Source: Hemerocallis citrina
Lineage: Eukaryota; Streptophyta; Magnoliopsida; Asparagales; Asphodelaceae
DNA: 64,000 nt
Direction of reading: 5' to 3'
Assembly: GCA_017893485.1 (NCBI GenBank)
Contig: CM030362.1
Location: forward strand, 260,948,255-261,012,254
The translations under genes were made by a program, and so were the position numbers. The notes under the pieces are model-generated. The model made no database searches, was not told where the DNA came from, and saw only the letters and a program-made list of their open reading frames with translations. Positions 1-11,537 of the stretch are shown piece by piece. Numbering within the stretch: the stretch's first letter is position 1; every line of letters begins with the position of its first letter.

Positions 1-1723
1 CCTCTAGCTTCGCGACCAGGCCCTCAAGGTGCTCGAGCCTCGTCGTCCTCCCCTCAAACTCGAACCTGAGCTTTTCGAGCTCGTTCCCCATGTGAGCTTT
101 ATCCGTCCGAGCTCAGTCGGCCTCCTGCTTCAGCTCCTTCTCCAGAGCCGTCAACCTCTCCGAGAGGTGACCAAAGTGGATGATGATCTGTGACAGAAAA
201 CGAGATGTTCAAAGAGTTAGAGAAATTAGACATAAGAAAAACCAATGAAGGCAAAAATTCAACACTTACCAAGACCGCCGAACGAGCAATCTCGATGACA
301 TCGTCGCCTGCCAGCCCGGCCTCCATGGCAACCCGATCCTTCGGCGTCGCCAGGTGCTTGATCACCTGCATACTCGCGACGGAGTTGCCCAGGAACCCAT
401 CATGTTTCCAAACCTGCCAGTCCGGAACATGGATCTTCTTGTGCTCCTCGGTCAGGAGCTCCTCGGCCGCCACTGTCAGTGGGGGCATCACCATCTTGAG
501 GGCTGTGGCGATCGGAAAGTCACCAACCTCGGTTGACGCCGAGGCAACTCCTGCGGCCACGATCGGGCTCCCCAGGGTCTCCACCTCCTCGACCACCTCC
601 GTGACCCTCAGAGCCTTTGCGGTCGGCAACTTGGTAGCCACCCTCTTGCGCTTCTTCGGCGCCTTGCTAGCGAGACCAGCCCTCAATGCCAGCACAACCT
701 CGTAGTCCATTGCCTCTGCATTAAAAACGAAGTTTGTTAACGGAATACAAGTCGTAAAAGATGAAGTGTGAAAAAGAAAGGACGGAAACACAGGAGAAGC
801 CGCGTACTGGGATCTACGCGGCAGAGCCCTCCCCTGAATAGAACATCTTCGGTCAGCTCCTGCCAATCGTACTTCGGCCGATCAAGAATTGTCCGAACTG
901 CCTCTTCCTCTTCGGGGCGAAGCTTTGGCAGCACCTTCAACCTCTTCGGCACCTCCTCCACCCAACTAGAGGGAATAGGCCAGGTCTCCGCACTCCGCAC
1001 TATCAAAAACTTATCACGCCAGTGCTTTATGGAGTCGGGGCATATAACGAGCCTACCGCCATGTCTCGGGGCCAAGTAATACCGGAACTCCGACTGGTTC
1101 GCTTGATGAAGCCGGTAGATTGTCTGAAGTACACTCAGCTCCGGCTCGATCCCAGCAGCTTGGCAGTGAAGCACGAAACCATTGATGACTCTCCACGCAT
1201 TCGGCATAAGTTGGATGGGGCTGACCCCAAACCACCCAAGAACAAGGGTCGCGAACGGATGGAAAGGTAGCCGAGCCCCGGCGATAAAGGCATCAACCGG
1301 CCAGCAACACATAGTCACTAGCAGCGGCGAGTTGGCCCTAACCCCGGGACCCGGCAACATAAGTTCGTACTCCTCCGGAATGTGGAAACAATGCCGGATC
1401 ACTACCAAGTCTTCTTCGCTGAGGATAGACACCGTCTCATCAGCCTCGGTCGTCTCCCTCGCCTCATTCTCCTCAAAGGTCCTCCCCCTCCCGTGAACAA
1501 TACGCTCGGCATGTTCCTCCGGAAGTTCTCGAGCTCTGTGAAGCCCAGTCAGTGGTCCCGGCAACCTGCCAAATGGCCCCATGCGCTTTGGATCCTCCAC
1601 GATCGTATCTCGACCAAACACCTTCTTGCCCTTATCTGGGCGACTCGGAGTGCGAGCTTCAGCAACTTGAGGGGAGGGCTCGGACCAAGAAGAAGACGAC
1701 TCGGAGACAGAGGAAAGAGACAT
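1..1723 (-). CDS. Antisense Tat-element protein with gypsy-type 'Transposase_28' domain, spliced, 3' end missing
   Basis: The gene reads opposite to the element. Exon 1 (1723-808) starts with ATG at 1723 after an A/T-rich leader. Its serine-rich and charged N-terminus is followed, from about residue 110 to 290, by a domain like Pfam PF04195 (putative gypsy-type transposon domain; note PIQLMPNAWRV and SIKHWRDKFLIV). Intron 1 is 807-716. Exon 2 (715-270) has a basic KKRKR stretch and a DWQVWKHDGFLG block. Intron 2 is 269-188. Exon 3 (187 to beyond 1) is a lysine/glutamate/leucine-rich coiled coil with one in-frame TGA near 113. Splice borders are GT-AG, and joining keeps the frame (VDP-K-AMDYE). 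Elements B and D have the same exon plan. The function is unknown; the domain is known only from plant mobile elements. The splice prediction is mine from sequence. Confidence 0.7.
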
Positions 1724-2177
1724 ATTTATACTTGGAAAGAAACTAAGTATAAATTACCTTAAAGAGATATGCGGTCGGAAACTTCACCAGAAAACGGACG
1801 ACGATCACCTGGAGCTCTCGCTAAGCACAAATCACTGTCTAAGTAAAAAAGTGGAGAAGGGCAAAATGAGAGGGGGTGGCAAGGTTTCATAGAACGAGGC
1901 GCGCAAAATGATGTTAATGGGCCCAGACCGCCAGCCCATTTACACAAAGCGACAAAACAATCTGAGCCGTCGCCTTGATTACCACGCCAAGTCACACATT
2001 GCATTAATTATTGTCCCATCTGACTGGAGCTCAGAGGTCATCGCATTAAATAAGCATCGCATCCGTAAGAGCTGTCAAAAGTTCAAGGGCCATCACAATT
2101 AATGGCTGCCGCATCTGTCAGAAGCACAGAACCCGCCAACTCCGCTGGGTGTGCTCCGCCAAAAATGACAAGTCAAG
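1724..2177 (-). promoter_or_regulatory. Probable upstream and promoter region of the antisense gene in element A
   Basis: No gene is seen here. Read on the minus strand, a degraded CTATGAAAC...CACCCCC block near 1870-1890 corresponds to the CTATAAG...CACCCC promoter-like block of elements B and D. The similarity is weaker than between B and D, so the promoter call is tentative. Confidence 0.3.
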
Positions 2178-3018
2178 ACCTCGGTAGAAGCTGCCGAGCA
2201 TTCTTGACACCGAACATGTTACATGGAAAGTTGGACCTCGGTACAAGCTGCCGAGCATTCTTGACACCGAACATGTTACATGGAAAGTTGGACCTCGGCA
2301 CAAGCTGCCGAGCGTTCTTGACACCGACCATGTTACATGGAAAGTGGGACCTCAGCACAAGCTGCCGAGCGTTCTTGACACCGACCATGTTACATGAAAA
2401 GTCGGACATCGGCACAAGCGGCAGAGCGTTCTTGACACCGACCATGTTACATGAAAAGTTGGACCTAGGTACAAGCTGCCAAGCATTCTTGACACCGACC
2501 ATGTTACATGGAAAGTGGGACCTCGACACAAGCTGCCGAGCGTTCTTGACACCGACCATGTTACATGGAAAGTCGGACCTCGGCACAAGCTGCCGAGCGT
2601 TCTTGACACCGACCATGTTACATGAAAAGTTGGGCCTCGGCACAAGCTGCCGAGCATTCTTGACACCGACCATGTTACATGGAAAGTTGGACCCTGGCAC
2701 AAGCTGCCGAGCATTCTTAACACCGACCAACTTACATGGAAAGTTGGACCTCGGCACAAGCTGCCGAGCGTTCTTGACACCGACCATGTTACATGGAAAG
2801 TTGGACCTCGGCACAAGCTGCCGAGCGTTTTTGACACCGACCATGTTACATGGAAAGTTGGACCTCGGTAGAAGCTGCCGAGCGTTCTTGACACCGACCA
2901 TGTTACATGGAAAGTTGGACCTCGGCACAAGCTGCCGAGCATTCTTAACATAGACCATGTTACATAGAAAGTTGGACCTCGGCACAGGCTGCCGAGCGCT
3001 CTTGCAACCGACCATGCT
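2178..3018 (+). repeat. 57-bp tandem repeat array, about 14-15 copies
   Basis: The unit is exactly 57 bp (for example, ACATGGAAAG recurs at 2221 and 2278). Each unit contains CTCGGCA...TGCCGAG, a 7-bp inverted repeat with a 5-nt loop, so it can form a small hairpin. Because 57 is divisible by 3, long open frames run through the array on both strands with a 19-residue repeat; these are a by-product of the period. Copies differ by a few substitutions. The array lies in the 3' noncoding part of element A, where B and D carry different arrays. Confidence 0.95.
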
Positions 3019-3594
3019 ATATGGAGAAACTACCCCGAACTTCGGCCAAGACTCGCCGAACCCCCTCTTCGTGCCTACAACCTGGCTGAGGCACCCCTGC
3101 TCTTCTACGAAGGGCGCCGAACCCCCCGTGGACTTCGGCCTCCTAGACAACAATCGTTCGAAGGGGTCGGCAGTAAGGCTAAGGCGTGTAGGCCATACGA
3201 CGAAGGAAACAACCGAGCCATTCGCCAAAAAAATTGTGAAAAGACAATTAAAAATTTGGGAAAGATAAGGAAAACTCCTGGAAAATAATTATAAAGTTGG
3301 GGAAACATTCGAATCCCCAAGTAAGTAATTGTTGCCTAGGACAATCTATTAAGACCCCCGAATGACAGATCGACACTTCGCAAAGTTAAACGAATGTTCC
3401 TGCGAAAACACCACATGACCAGAAGAGCTCAGGAGCAACTCAAAGCGCGACCCGCTTGAAATAATCACCCCACTACCTCCTTCAAAGATTCAAAACCTTC
3501 CATTTGGACTCCGATACAACTCCGCCAGCCATTAAAACAGTAAAACTACTCCTCAAAGGCTGATCAAACTCAGTCTTCGGGAGTGGGGGGCTCG
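3019..3594 (+). other. 3' noncoding block and polypurine tract of element A
   Basis: This non-genic block is shared, in diverged form, with 20111-20568, 36350-36790, 46022-46500 (inverted) and 47250-47660. It contains an AT-rich run, a segment reading AAGACCCCCGAA, and the polypurine tract GAGTGGGGGG at 3581-3590, followed by CTCG and the LTR. The polypurine tract primes plus-strand DNA synthesis in retrotransposons. Confidence 0.75.
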
Positions 3595-4212
3595 TGATAT
3601 GACTAAAAATGGGGTTAAATCGGAATCGTCCAAATCGAACACGAATCTTAAAGCTTGGGGGCAAAATGGTAATTTCACCTACAAAGGGGTCTGAAGCGGG
3701 TACCGGGTCTCCTTCCCAAAGATCCATAAACCCGCGAACGGACCCATCTCCGACTGGGGGCGGGTTTCAACCCGTAGCAAACCCGGTCCATCAGGATAGA
3801 ATTAGGGTTTCTGATTGATACTAATCAACGGCCCTGATTCACATCTATCCTTTCACTAGGAATTAGGGGTTACATTCCTAATCTGACTATGGGGATTATA
3901 TTCCTTATCAGATCACGGGGTTTACATTTCTAATCTGACCCCCAAGGCGCCTATAAATACCCCCCATCCATCTCCATTAAGAGGTAATCAATCTTTTGTC
4001 AATTTACGCTCTTTCATAATCATCCCTGATTACTGACTTGAGCATCGGAGGGTGCGTCGCTGGGATCAACCCCGGTGTCTCGCACTTTTTGCAGGTGAAC
4101 GGCGGGATTCAGTGGTCAAACTCCGGCGGAACAGGTTCAGGTTTGCTATTCAAGTTTTCCAAGAATGCACAAATACTATCTGTTTACCCCCACATCAGAT
4201 TTAGCAGTAACA
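3595..4212 (+). repeat. 3' LTR of Tat element A (618 bp)
   Basis: It starts TGATATGAC and ends GCAGTAACA. A TATA box (CTATAAATAC) lies at 3951-3960, followed by a short transcribed leader. It is homologous to the LTRs at 4255, 20569, 23505, 24307, 36791, 40196 and 47661. The right boundary is confirmed by the AT-rich sequence that follows. Confidence 0.9.
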
Positions 4213-4254
4213 AATATATAATAATAATAATAATATATATAATAAAAATATAAT
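4213..4254. other. AT-rich spacer and left target-site duplication of element B
   Basis: A short ATA/TAA-rich tract lies between the two Tat elements. Positions 4250-4254 (ATAAT) match 21130-21134 on the far side of element B, so B inserted into an AT microsatellite that continues at 21130. Confidence 0.85.
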
Positions 4255-4848
4255 TGATATGGCTAAAAATGGGGTTAAATCAGAACCGTCCAAAAAGGAA
4301 ACGAATCCTAAAGCTTAGGGGTAAAATAGTAATTTCGCCTACCGATGGGTCTGAAGCAGGTACTGGATCTCTCTCCCTAAGATCCAATAACCTACGAACG
4401 GGTCCACCTCAATTGGGTGCGGGTTTCAACCCACAACAAACCCAATCCATCAGGATAGAATTAGGGTTTTTGATTAATCCTAATCAACGACCTTGATTCA
4501 TATCTATCCTTTCACTGAGGATTAGAGATTACATTCCTTATCTAACCACAGGGATTACTTTCCTAATCTAATCCCAACGGCACCTATAAATACCTTCCAT
4601 CCATCTCCATTAAGAGGTAATCAATCTTTTGCCAGTTTTACGCTCTTTCATAATCATTCCTGATTACTGACTTGAGCGTCGGAGGGTGCATCGCCGGGAT
4701 CAACCCCGGTGTCTCGCACTTTTTGCAGGTGCACAGCGGGAGTCAACAGTCAAACTCCGACGGATCAGGTAATAGGTTTGCTATTCAAAGTTTTCCAAGA
4801 ATCCACAAATACTATCTGTTTGCTCCCAAACCAGATTCAGCGGTAACA
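4255..4848 (+). repeat. 5' LTR of Tat element B (594 bp)
   Basis: It starts TGATATGGC and ends GCGGTAACA, directly followed by the PBS. A TATA box lies at 4585-4590. It pairs with the 3' LTR at 20569-21129, which is 33 bp shorter because of internal deletion. Confidence 0.93.
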
Positions 4849-4868
4849 GATTGGCGTCGTCTGTGGGA
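4849..4868 (+). other. Primer binding site of element B
   Basis: GATTGGCGTCGTCTGTGGGA directly abuts the 5' LTR. The same motif with CACCGTC follows the LTRs of C (24068) and D (24877). Its first bases (TGGCGYCG) fit the 3' end of a plant tRNA-Asp-like molecule, but the match is short and the primer tRNA is not certain. Confidence 0.75.
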
Positions 4869-4920
4869 ACACCACGAATAGCAGCCTTCCCTCTTCCCGT
4901 TGGTCAGATCTTCTCCAGCC

Positions 4921-6800
4921 ATGCCTCCCAGGAAAGTAAGATCTAGAGGGTCCAACCGCGGACCCAACCCCGATCAGCAACAAGAAGTTCCCGTCCAGCC
5001 CGCTCCGCAGCAAGGGCAACTTCCTCCTCAAGCAGAGGACCCTCTCCAACAGGACTAGCCTCCTCTTCTAAATCAACAACCTCCTAAGGGTCCCCCTGCC
5101 ACTCACAATGCTGGCGCAGGGGTCTCGCGTCCGAACCCGCAGAAACAACCTCTCCACCAGGACCACGTCTCGATCCACAATACCTCTACGGACTCTATGG
5201 CCTCCCACAATCCCCGAGCTTCCGACCTTCACAACACCATCCTCAATCGGCAGAAGGATGAGGATCTTCGCCACCGTCTGGATGAAAAGCGGGCCCGAGA
5301 TGGAGCCTCCTGCCAACAACGTCCGGATGAGCGATCTCCTCACTGCTGAGACTACAGAAGGTCCCCTACCCGAAGGGGGCGGAGGGAGTCCCCCAAGCAT
5401 CACAGAAGAAGACCCCGTTCCCCTGCCGGTCGGCAACCTCCAAGGAACGATGAAGCACCCATCACCCGTACCGAGTTCCAGCAGTTCCAAGCAACCATCC
5501 TACAAGCTCTCAATCTCCGTCCCAACAACACCAATGCACCAAGGATCCCCACTCCTCCTCCGGTCCAAAGTCCTCGCCGATGGTCCCTAACTCCTCCCCC
5601 AGCTCCTAGCAACCCCCGACACATTCCTAGTCCTCGCCGTCCCAGGAGCTACCGTCGTCATAGCCCCCGCTCTCCCTCGTACGAAGACGAGTCTAGAGGC
5701 TCAGTTGATTACCGTCGCAGGGATGACGCTGTCTACCGCCGTCTCCACGAAATGGAGAGGCGCTTGGGTCGGTTAGACCGAGAAGAAGAGCTTAGAGGAA
5801 GCACCCTTCGCCCTAGTCGACCTCCTTTTTCCCGAACCATAATGGAGGCGCCCATATAATAGGCTTTAAACCTCCTCAATTCAAGACTTATTCCGGGGAG
5901 ACTAACCCCGTTGATCACATTGAAAGCTTCAAGACCCTCATGCTCATCCATCAAGCTTCCGATGCTCTGCTATGCAAGACCTTCCCCGTAACTCTCAAGG
6001 GTCCGGCTCGAGAATGGTACTCTCGCCTTGCCCCATCCTCAATATTCTCCTTCAAGCAATTTGAGACCCTCTTTGTCACCCACTTCGTGAGTAGCTGCCG
6101 AACTGAGAAGACGAGCATTTTGCTACTCTACCTTAACCAGAAGAAGGGTGAGAGGTTGAGAGACTATGTGAAGAGGTTCACAGCAGAAGCCAGGTCCATA
6201 GCATCCCTCGACCAGTCGGTCGTTGCAGCAGCTTTCCAATCCAATGTCCTCAACTCCAGCCTCAGCTCCTCCCTTGCCAAAAAGCCCCCATAGAACTTCT
6301 CTGTCCTCCTCCTCCGGAGCAAAAAGTATATCCGGGCCGAAGAAGCTGAGCACCGCCCCAACTTGGAGGGGTCTTCCTCCGGGTCTAAGAGAAAGGGAAC
6401 AGAAGAGGAAGGGGCCAAGAAGCTTCAGAAGGATAATGGCGGCCAGCGCCGACCTCCTCCCAAATTCGAAAAGTTTACCCCCCTTAACGCCAACATCTCC
6501 ACAATTTTCGCGGAAGTTGAGAAGGAGGGGGTGATACCTCCTGCACAAAAAATGAACACCCCTGGTAAGAAGAGGGATAAAGAGAAGCGGGGCCGTTATC
6601 ACCGGGACCATGGCCACGACACCAACGATTGTCGAGCCCTGAAGAACGAGATAGAAGCCCTCATCCAGAGGGGGCAGCTGACCAGGTTCGTGAGAAAGGA
6701 CCGAGCCGACCTTCCTCCCCTGCCTCGGGGGGCTAATAAGCGTCCTGAACGCGATGAAACGCCCGACTTCGAAGAGGAGCGTGTCCAACACCTGATTCAT
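4921..6800 (+). pseudogene. gag of Tat element B
   Basis: The start is the ATG at 4921 (MPPRKVRSRG), 72 bp after the LTR; the same start context is seen in C (24141) and D (24949). The N-terminal half is proline/glutamine/arginine-rich, then charged (RRSYRRHSPRSPSYEDE). The capsid-like retrotransposon gag domain follows at about 5860-6290 (DHIESFKTLM, AREWYSRLAP, LRDYVKRF). A basic C-terminal part contains CRALKNEIEALIQRG. Damage: TAG at 5056, TGA at 5347, a one-base frameshift near 5856 and TAG at 6291. From 5940 onward the frame is continuous with protease and RT, so gag-pol was one long ORF. Confidence 0.85.
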
Positions 6801-8209
6801 GGGGGCCCAATGGGGAGCTCCTCAAACTCTTCTCGAAAGGCATTCATAAGGAAAGTCAATTCGGTTCGCACCACCCCTCCTCCTAAAGGCCTCGGAGTGC
6901 CCGTCACATTCTCAGATGAAGACCTTGAGGGTGTCCGAATGCCCCATTGTGACGCACTTGTCATCAACCTCCACATGGAGAACTTCAAAGTGGAGAGGAT
7001 CCTAGTGGACAATGGCAGTTCCGTTAACATCCTCTTCCTCGCCACTTTCAAAGGACTCAAACTATCCCGAGACAGACTCAAGCCCGCCGGCTACACGCTC
7101 CATGGGTTCACGGGAGTGCCAGTGACTATTGAAGGGGTGATCACCCTCGACGTAACCGTTGGCAAAACTCCTACTACCCGAACGTAGCCAATGGACTTTA
7201 TGGTCGTGGATGTCCCTGTAGCTTATAACGTCATTTTGGGTCGCCCCGGCTTAGCAGCTCTTGAAGCCGTCCATTCCGCCTATCACCTTAAGATGAAGTT
7301 TCCCACTCGGGCAGGAGTAGGGGAAGTAAAAGGCAATCAGGAAACGGCCCGCAAGTGCTACATCACCTCTACCCTCGGTCCAGTCCTCTCCCTAGAAACT
7401 CTAGAAATCCCCTAAGATGTTATCTGACCAACGTCCGAGCCGGTGGATGAGTTGGAGGAAGTGCTCTTCTCTGAGCAGGACCCAAGCCGGAAGTTCTTTA
7501 TTAGCAAGACCCTCCCATCCGCCCTATGCTCCGACATAGTCCAGTGCATCCGAAGGAACCAAGACCTCTTTGCTTGGTCAGCTGCAGACATGCCCGAAAT
7601 TTCCGAAGAGCTCTTAGTCCACCACCTCAGTGTTGCTCCGGGGTCCAAACCGGTCCAACAGAAGAGGCGCAAGTTCGCCCCCGAGCGTCAGCTAGCTATA
7701 AAAGAGGAGGTAGACAAGCTCTTGAAGACCCGGTTCATACAAGAAGTAAATTATCCCGAATGGCTATCGAATGTAGTGATGGTGAAGAAGTCCAATGGGA
7801 CCTGGAGGATCTGTATTGACTTTACCGACCTCAACAAGGCGTTCCCCAAAGACCCTTTTCCTCTTCCAAGCATCGATACTCTAATTGACGCCACTTTGGG
7901 GCATGAGCTCCTCAGCTTCATGGACGCCTTCTCAGGCTACAATCAGATTCGTATGTTTCCCCCTGATATCCCGAAGACCTCATTTATAACCGACCAAGGC
8001 CTCTACTGCTACAGGGTTATGCCCTTCGGTCTGAAGATTGCGGGCGCCACATATCAACGCCTCGTCAACAAGGTCTTCCAAACACAGATCGGCCGAAATA
8101 TAGAGGTGTATGTTGACGATATGCTTGTGAAGAACATCCACGGGGCCGATCATGTGGTCGATCTGCAGGAGGCATTCGACGTACTCAGAAAACACAATAT
8201 GAGGCTCAA
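6801..8209 (+). pseudogene. Protease and reverse transcriptase of element B, first segment
   Basis: This stretch is in frame with gag. The aspartic protease lies around 6960-7260, with VDNGSSVNILF as the active-site block (DNGSS in place of the common DTGSS) and [13 protein letters not shown] as the C-terminal flap-side motif. Reverse transcriptase begins near 7680 with EEVDKLLKTRFIQE, then WRICIDFTDLNKA, DAFSGYNQI and the catalytic YVDDMLVK at about 8107-8131. Stops occur at 7185, 7413 and 7425. The coding sequence is cut at 8209 by a solo LTR insertion and resumes at 11543. It replicates element RNA to DNA in cytoplasmic particles when intact; this copy cannot. Confidence 0.9.
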
Positions 8210-9788
8210 TGTAACGCCCTGAATCCTAAATACACTGAATTCGAGATGTTCTACAGGATCTTTTCACTTTCTTTAGTACACTTTTACAGGGAAATAAAAA
8301 CTTTTCATCATACATCAGAGTTTACATCATAATTACATCTTTCTTTTGCACAGCGGAAGTAAAATACAACAATTTGATACAAATACAACAGCATAATGTA
8401 ATCTTTAAGCATCCATCCTCTTTAATCTTTAACATGATATTTACCTGCATATAAGACTGTGGGTACGTCAGTTTATTCAACCGACGAACATTATACACGG
8501 CCGTCCTCGCTTTGCCGAAAATAGTATAACTTAACATTTCATATTTGGCAAACACAAACTTGTCACATTCAAACTAAAGGGACTACCCTATTGATGTCGT
8601 GTTGTGATTGTGCACTTAGTCCTTAATGCATTTATTAATGTTACATGACACTAATGCAGACTTGTTCGGATTCTATGCATCCCATACTACATAGGTCCGA
8701 GGGCAAGCCCTTATTCGTTCTTCATCTTGATAGGGTTCAATACCCCGTTATGTCTTAAACTACTACTGTAACTACGGTAGTGTCTTAGATGTCCTATGAT
8801 CTATGAGCCCATGTCCAGGCAGCCTGGAGGGGAATCCCACGCACTGTCACGACACATCGAGCAGGCAACCTATGGACAATTCAGCCTCCGCCATGGAACA
8901 ATGACACCACCCATAGCCACTCGAACATCCCACGAGCGTCGCCACCGGGACGATAATTCCGGAGTAGCGCCCACGCACTGTCTTGACGCATCAAGCAGGC
9001 AACCTGTGAATCGCTCTCACACCGCTATCCGTTGGCCCTCATACTCATGTTTTTCTTCTACTTTCATCACATCTCCACTATGTACTAGTCCTTAGTTTTA
9101 TTTAAAAATCATGAACAAAATAATCACTAGAGTTAGCCTCTCCATCAACCGGACTTATTCATTTGTTTCAACATGACCAACCTTGGTCTAATTTCAATTC
9201 AATTCATTTTTCTCAATGCCGGGGAGACTTAGCTACTCTATTTCAAATTTCATTTCACAATCTTTAACTCCTGACAATTTCCATGTCGAGTTTTTATACT
9301 CATTCTTTTTCAATTCATGATTACACTTTATTCACAAGTCCACAATGAATACTTTTAATTCACGAGTTCATAATGAAAACAATTCATACTTATAGCCAAC
9401 AATTTCTTTTCCTCTTTCATAAATCATGGTTTTAATTTCATAACCATACATGAATTAATACAACTTCATAATATCACATTTCAACCTTCATATTTCATAT
9501 CTTGCACAATACTCATAATGAAAATAAATAAAATCATGTCACGCCACAAGCACTTATGCCAATTACTTTATAATAGCCTATCTTTATAAGTTATAAAATC
9601 CACAAGTGTATATCTCATAACTCAAAGCTCCATTTATGCCTTTTATTCACAAACCATATTGTATTTCATTCTAAAAATACCCAAATCACTCTTAGAAAAT
9701 TCCTTGTATTTTTATGAGAATTACCATATTTATTTCATAATTTTTGGACTTCAAAAACACCCAAAAAATTATTTTTCCCTATATGCCG

Positions 9789-9862
9789 AAGGCAGGAATC
9801 GAACCAGGCGCCGCACCAAGACAGCACAGAGCTCCGACCGCTAGGCCGTTCGCCGAACACGT
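9789..9862 (-). other. tRNA-like sequence 1 inside the solo LTR
   Basis: On the minus strand a box-A-like stretch (GGCCTAGCGGT, 9837-9847) is followed 31 nt later by the box B sequence GGTTCGATTCC (9795-9805). Spacing fits an RNA polymerase III tRNA-type promoter. The acceptor stem does not pair convincingly, so it is not called a tRNA gene; it may be a SINE head or a decayed tRNA copy. Confidence 0.5.
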
Positions 9863-9939
9863 CATAAGAGCGACTGGGGTCTATTTATACCCTTAGGTTC
9901 GCTACTTACTGTTTTTGGGGTAATTTAAAAAGAAGTGTT

Positions 9940-10010
9940 CGGTCTGGGATTCGAACCGTGCGACACAGAGAAGCCAACCGGGGTCCAAGACCACCTGAGC
10001 CACTGGCTCG
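9940..10010 (-). other. tRNA-like sequence 2 inside the solo LTR
   Basis: On the minus strand GTGGCTCAGGTGG (box A-like, 9991-10003) is followed after 33 nt by GGTTCGAATCCC (9946-9957), a perfect box B. It lies about 150 bp from the first tRNA-like unit in the same orientation. I see no obvious counterpart by eye in the homologous LTR at 48619-52340. Confidence 0.5.
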
Positions 10011-11537
10011 GGTTGTCACTAACCCAAATAAAATTTCTTATATGTTATATTCGTACTGTTTTGATAATAACTCGACATTCAAATAGCCATAGTTGCCTAT
10101 TGCTTTGATAAAATTTTCTAAAAACTTCCAGATTAGATCCTCAATCATATAAGTTCATACCAGTAAAATAATATAATTTTTTTGGTACTAATGAAATGTA
10201 ATTTCACATACAAAACCCAAAAATTATTTATTAAAATACATTATTGTATTTTCGACATTGCCATATAATCAATCTATTAGTCTTTTTATTAAATAATTTC
10301 ATGGAGAAAAATTTACTGATATTAGTTCTTAATTCAACCATCACATATGATTCCCATAGTCCACATTCATATCAACATGAAGGTCCATCTATCACAATTA
10401 ACAAGTGTACATTATGTCTCTAATCATAATAACAACACTCTTAATTTAATTTAATCACTATCACAACTTCACACTAATAAACATGGGGTAATCTACACAC
10501 AATTTAATCTTAACACTAGAGCCATATAAGTTAATCAATACATTTCAATCAATTCACATGCTAACTACTCAATTTAGGTGGGCTCTTCATAATATTTTTC
10601 ATGCATCTTTAATGGTGTAAAATTAGCATGGATCTACTTTAGAAATATAAAATGTTTTACCCACCTCAATTGGAGAGAAACAAAAACAAAAGCAATCGAG
10701 TCCTTGTAGATGAAAGCACCACCTCCTAGCCAAAAGCGCTCAAGCTCCAAGCCTCCAAGCCTATGCCGAATGCTCCTTCAAATCCACACTGAAAGCTTCC
10801 TTGATGCCGGCCACTCCAAGTAACAACACCCACACAATCTCTTATCTTTTATAACTCACACAATAATAATACTATAACTTAGAGATTATACTTTGCATAT
10901 GAAAAATTAGCCATGAGAAGGGGGGTATTTATACTAAAAAATGAGGGAAATGGAGGGCCAAGATCGTCTTGGTGGTTGTTGGATGAAGGGTTTAGATCAA
11001 AGTAGAAGTTACAAGAACTACCCACTTCCTTGAAACTACCACCATGTTCTCCACACCCAAAATCAAAAACTCCCTCCAAAAGAATGATACCCGGCCATCC
11101 AAAGTGAGTGTGCATTGCACGTGTACGTGTAGTGCACGTGCATGCAACTAGGCCAAATTTGTACATTCTAAAATTGTATAAAAATAATTTTGTTTTAAAA
11201 AGGTCTTCTTTTTGGGCTTTCTTTTTGGGCCAAAAGGTCTTCTTTTTGTACATGACAAGTTTAATTAAAATAAATTAATTCATGGGCTTTCTTTTTGGGC
11301 CAAAATAATTTTATAAAAAATAATTAAAATAAAAATGCTTTTGGGCTTTTTAAGAAAAGGCTTTTTAGTTAAATCAAATAAGGCTTTTAAAGAAGGCTTT
11401 TTGTACAAAAATAATTTGAGAAAATTATATTTAAATATACACATCATGATAAAATAATCCAAACAAAAATATATTGCACGTGCACAACACGTGCAAAATA
11501 AATAATTTCTCATTAATTGAAAAATCAGGGTATTACA

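Larger units (their letters stand above)
1..4212 (+). mobile_element. Ty3/gypsy Tat-lineage element A, 3' part
   Basis: This is the downstream part of an LTR retrotransposon whose gag-pol lies left of the window. In order it holds the antisense gene (1-1723, minus), noncoding sequence with a 57-bp tandem array, an AT-rich conserved 3' noncoding block, a polypurine tract (GAGTGGGGGG at 3581-3590) and the 3' LTR (3595-4212). The layout and sequence match elements B and D in this window. Tat lineage assignment rests on those relatives, which have two RNase H domains and an antisense gene between pol and the 3' LTR. Confidence 0.85.
8210..11537 (-). mobile_element. Solo LTR of a Tekay-like chromovirus (3328 bp)
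   Basis: The insert is bounded by TGTAACGCCCTG and CAGGGTATTACA and flanked by CTCAA duplications (8205-8209 and 11538-11542). It contains no gag or pol, only one LTR, so it is the product of LTR-LTR recombination. Read on the minus strand it aligns along its length with the LTR at 48619-52340 (shared blocks include the GCATTAAGGACTAAGTGCAC region) and its start matches the LTR at 22171. Short reading frames inside it (for example 8796-9095) look spurious. Length and ends fit the Tekay lineage; the lineage name is inferred. Confidence 0.88.

Noticed and set aside
2178..3018. CRISPR-like array
   Set aside because: Units are direct head-to-tail copies with no unique spacers, in plant DNA.
2102..3228. 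Long open frames (283 and 351 residues) made of a 19-residue repeat, as a repetitive protein
   Set aside because: They arise from a 57-bp tandem repeat whose length is a multiple of three, occur on both strands, and lie in retrotransposon 3' noncoding sequence.
8796..9095. 99-residue ORF in the solo LTR
   Set aside because: It is not kept in the homologous LTR at 48619-52340 and lies in noncoding repeat sequence.
9789..10010. Functional tRNA genes
   Set aside because: Box A and box B spacing is good, but acceptor stems do not pair and no anticodon arm is convincing.
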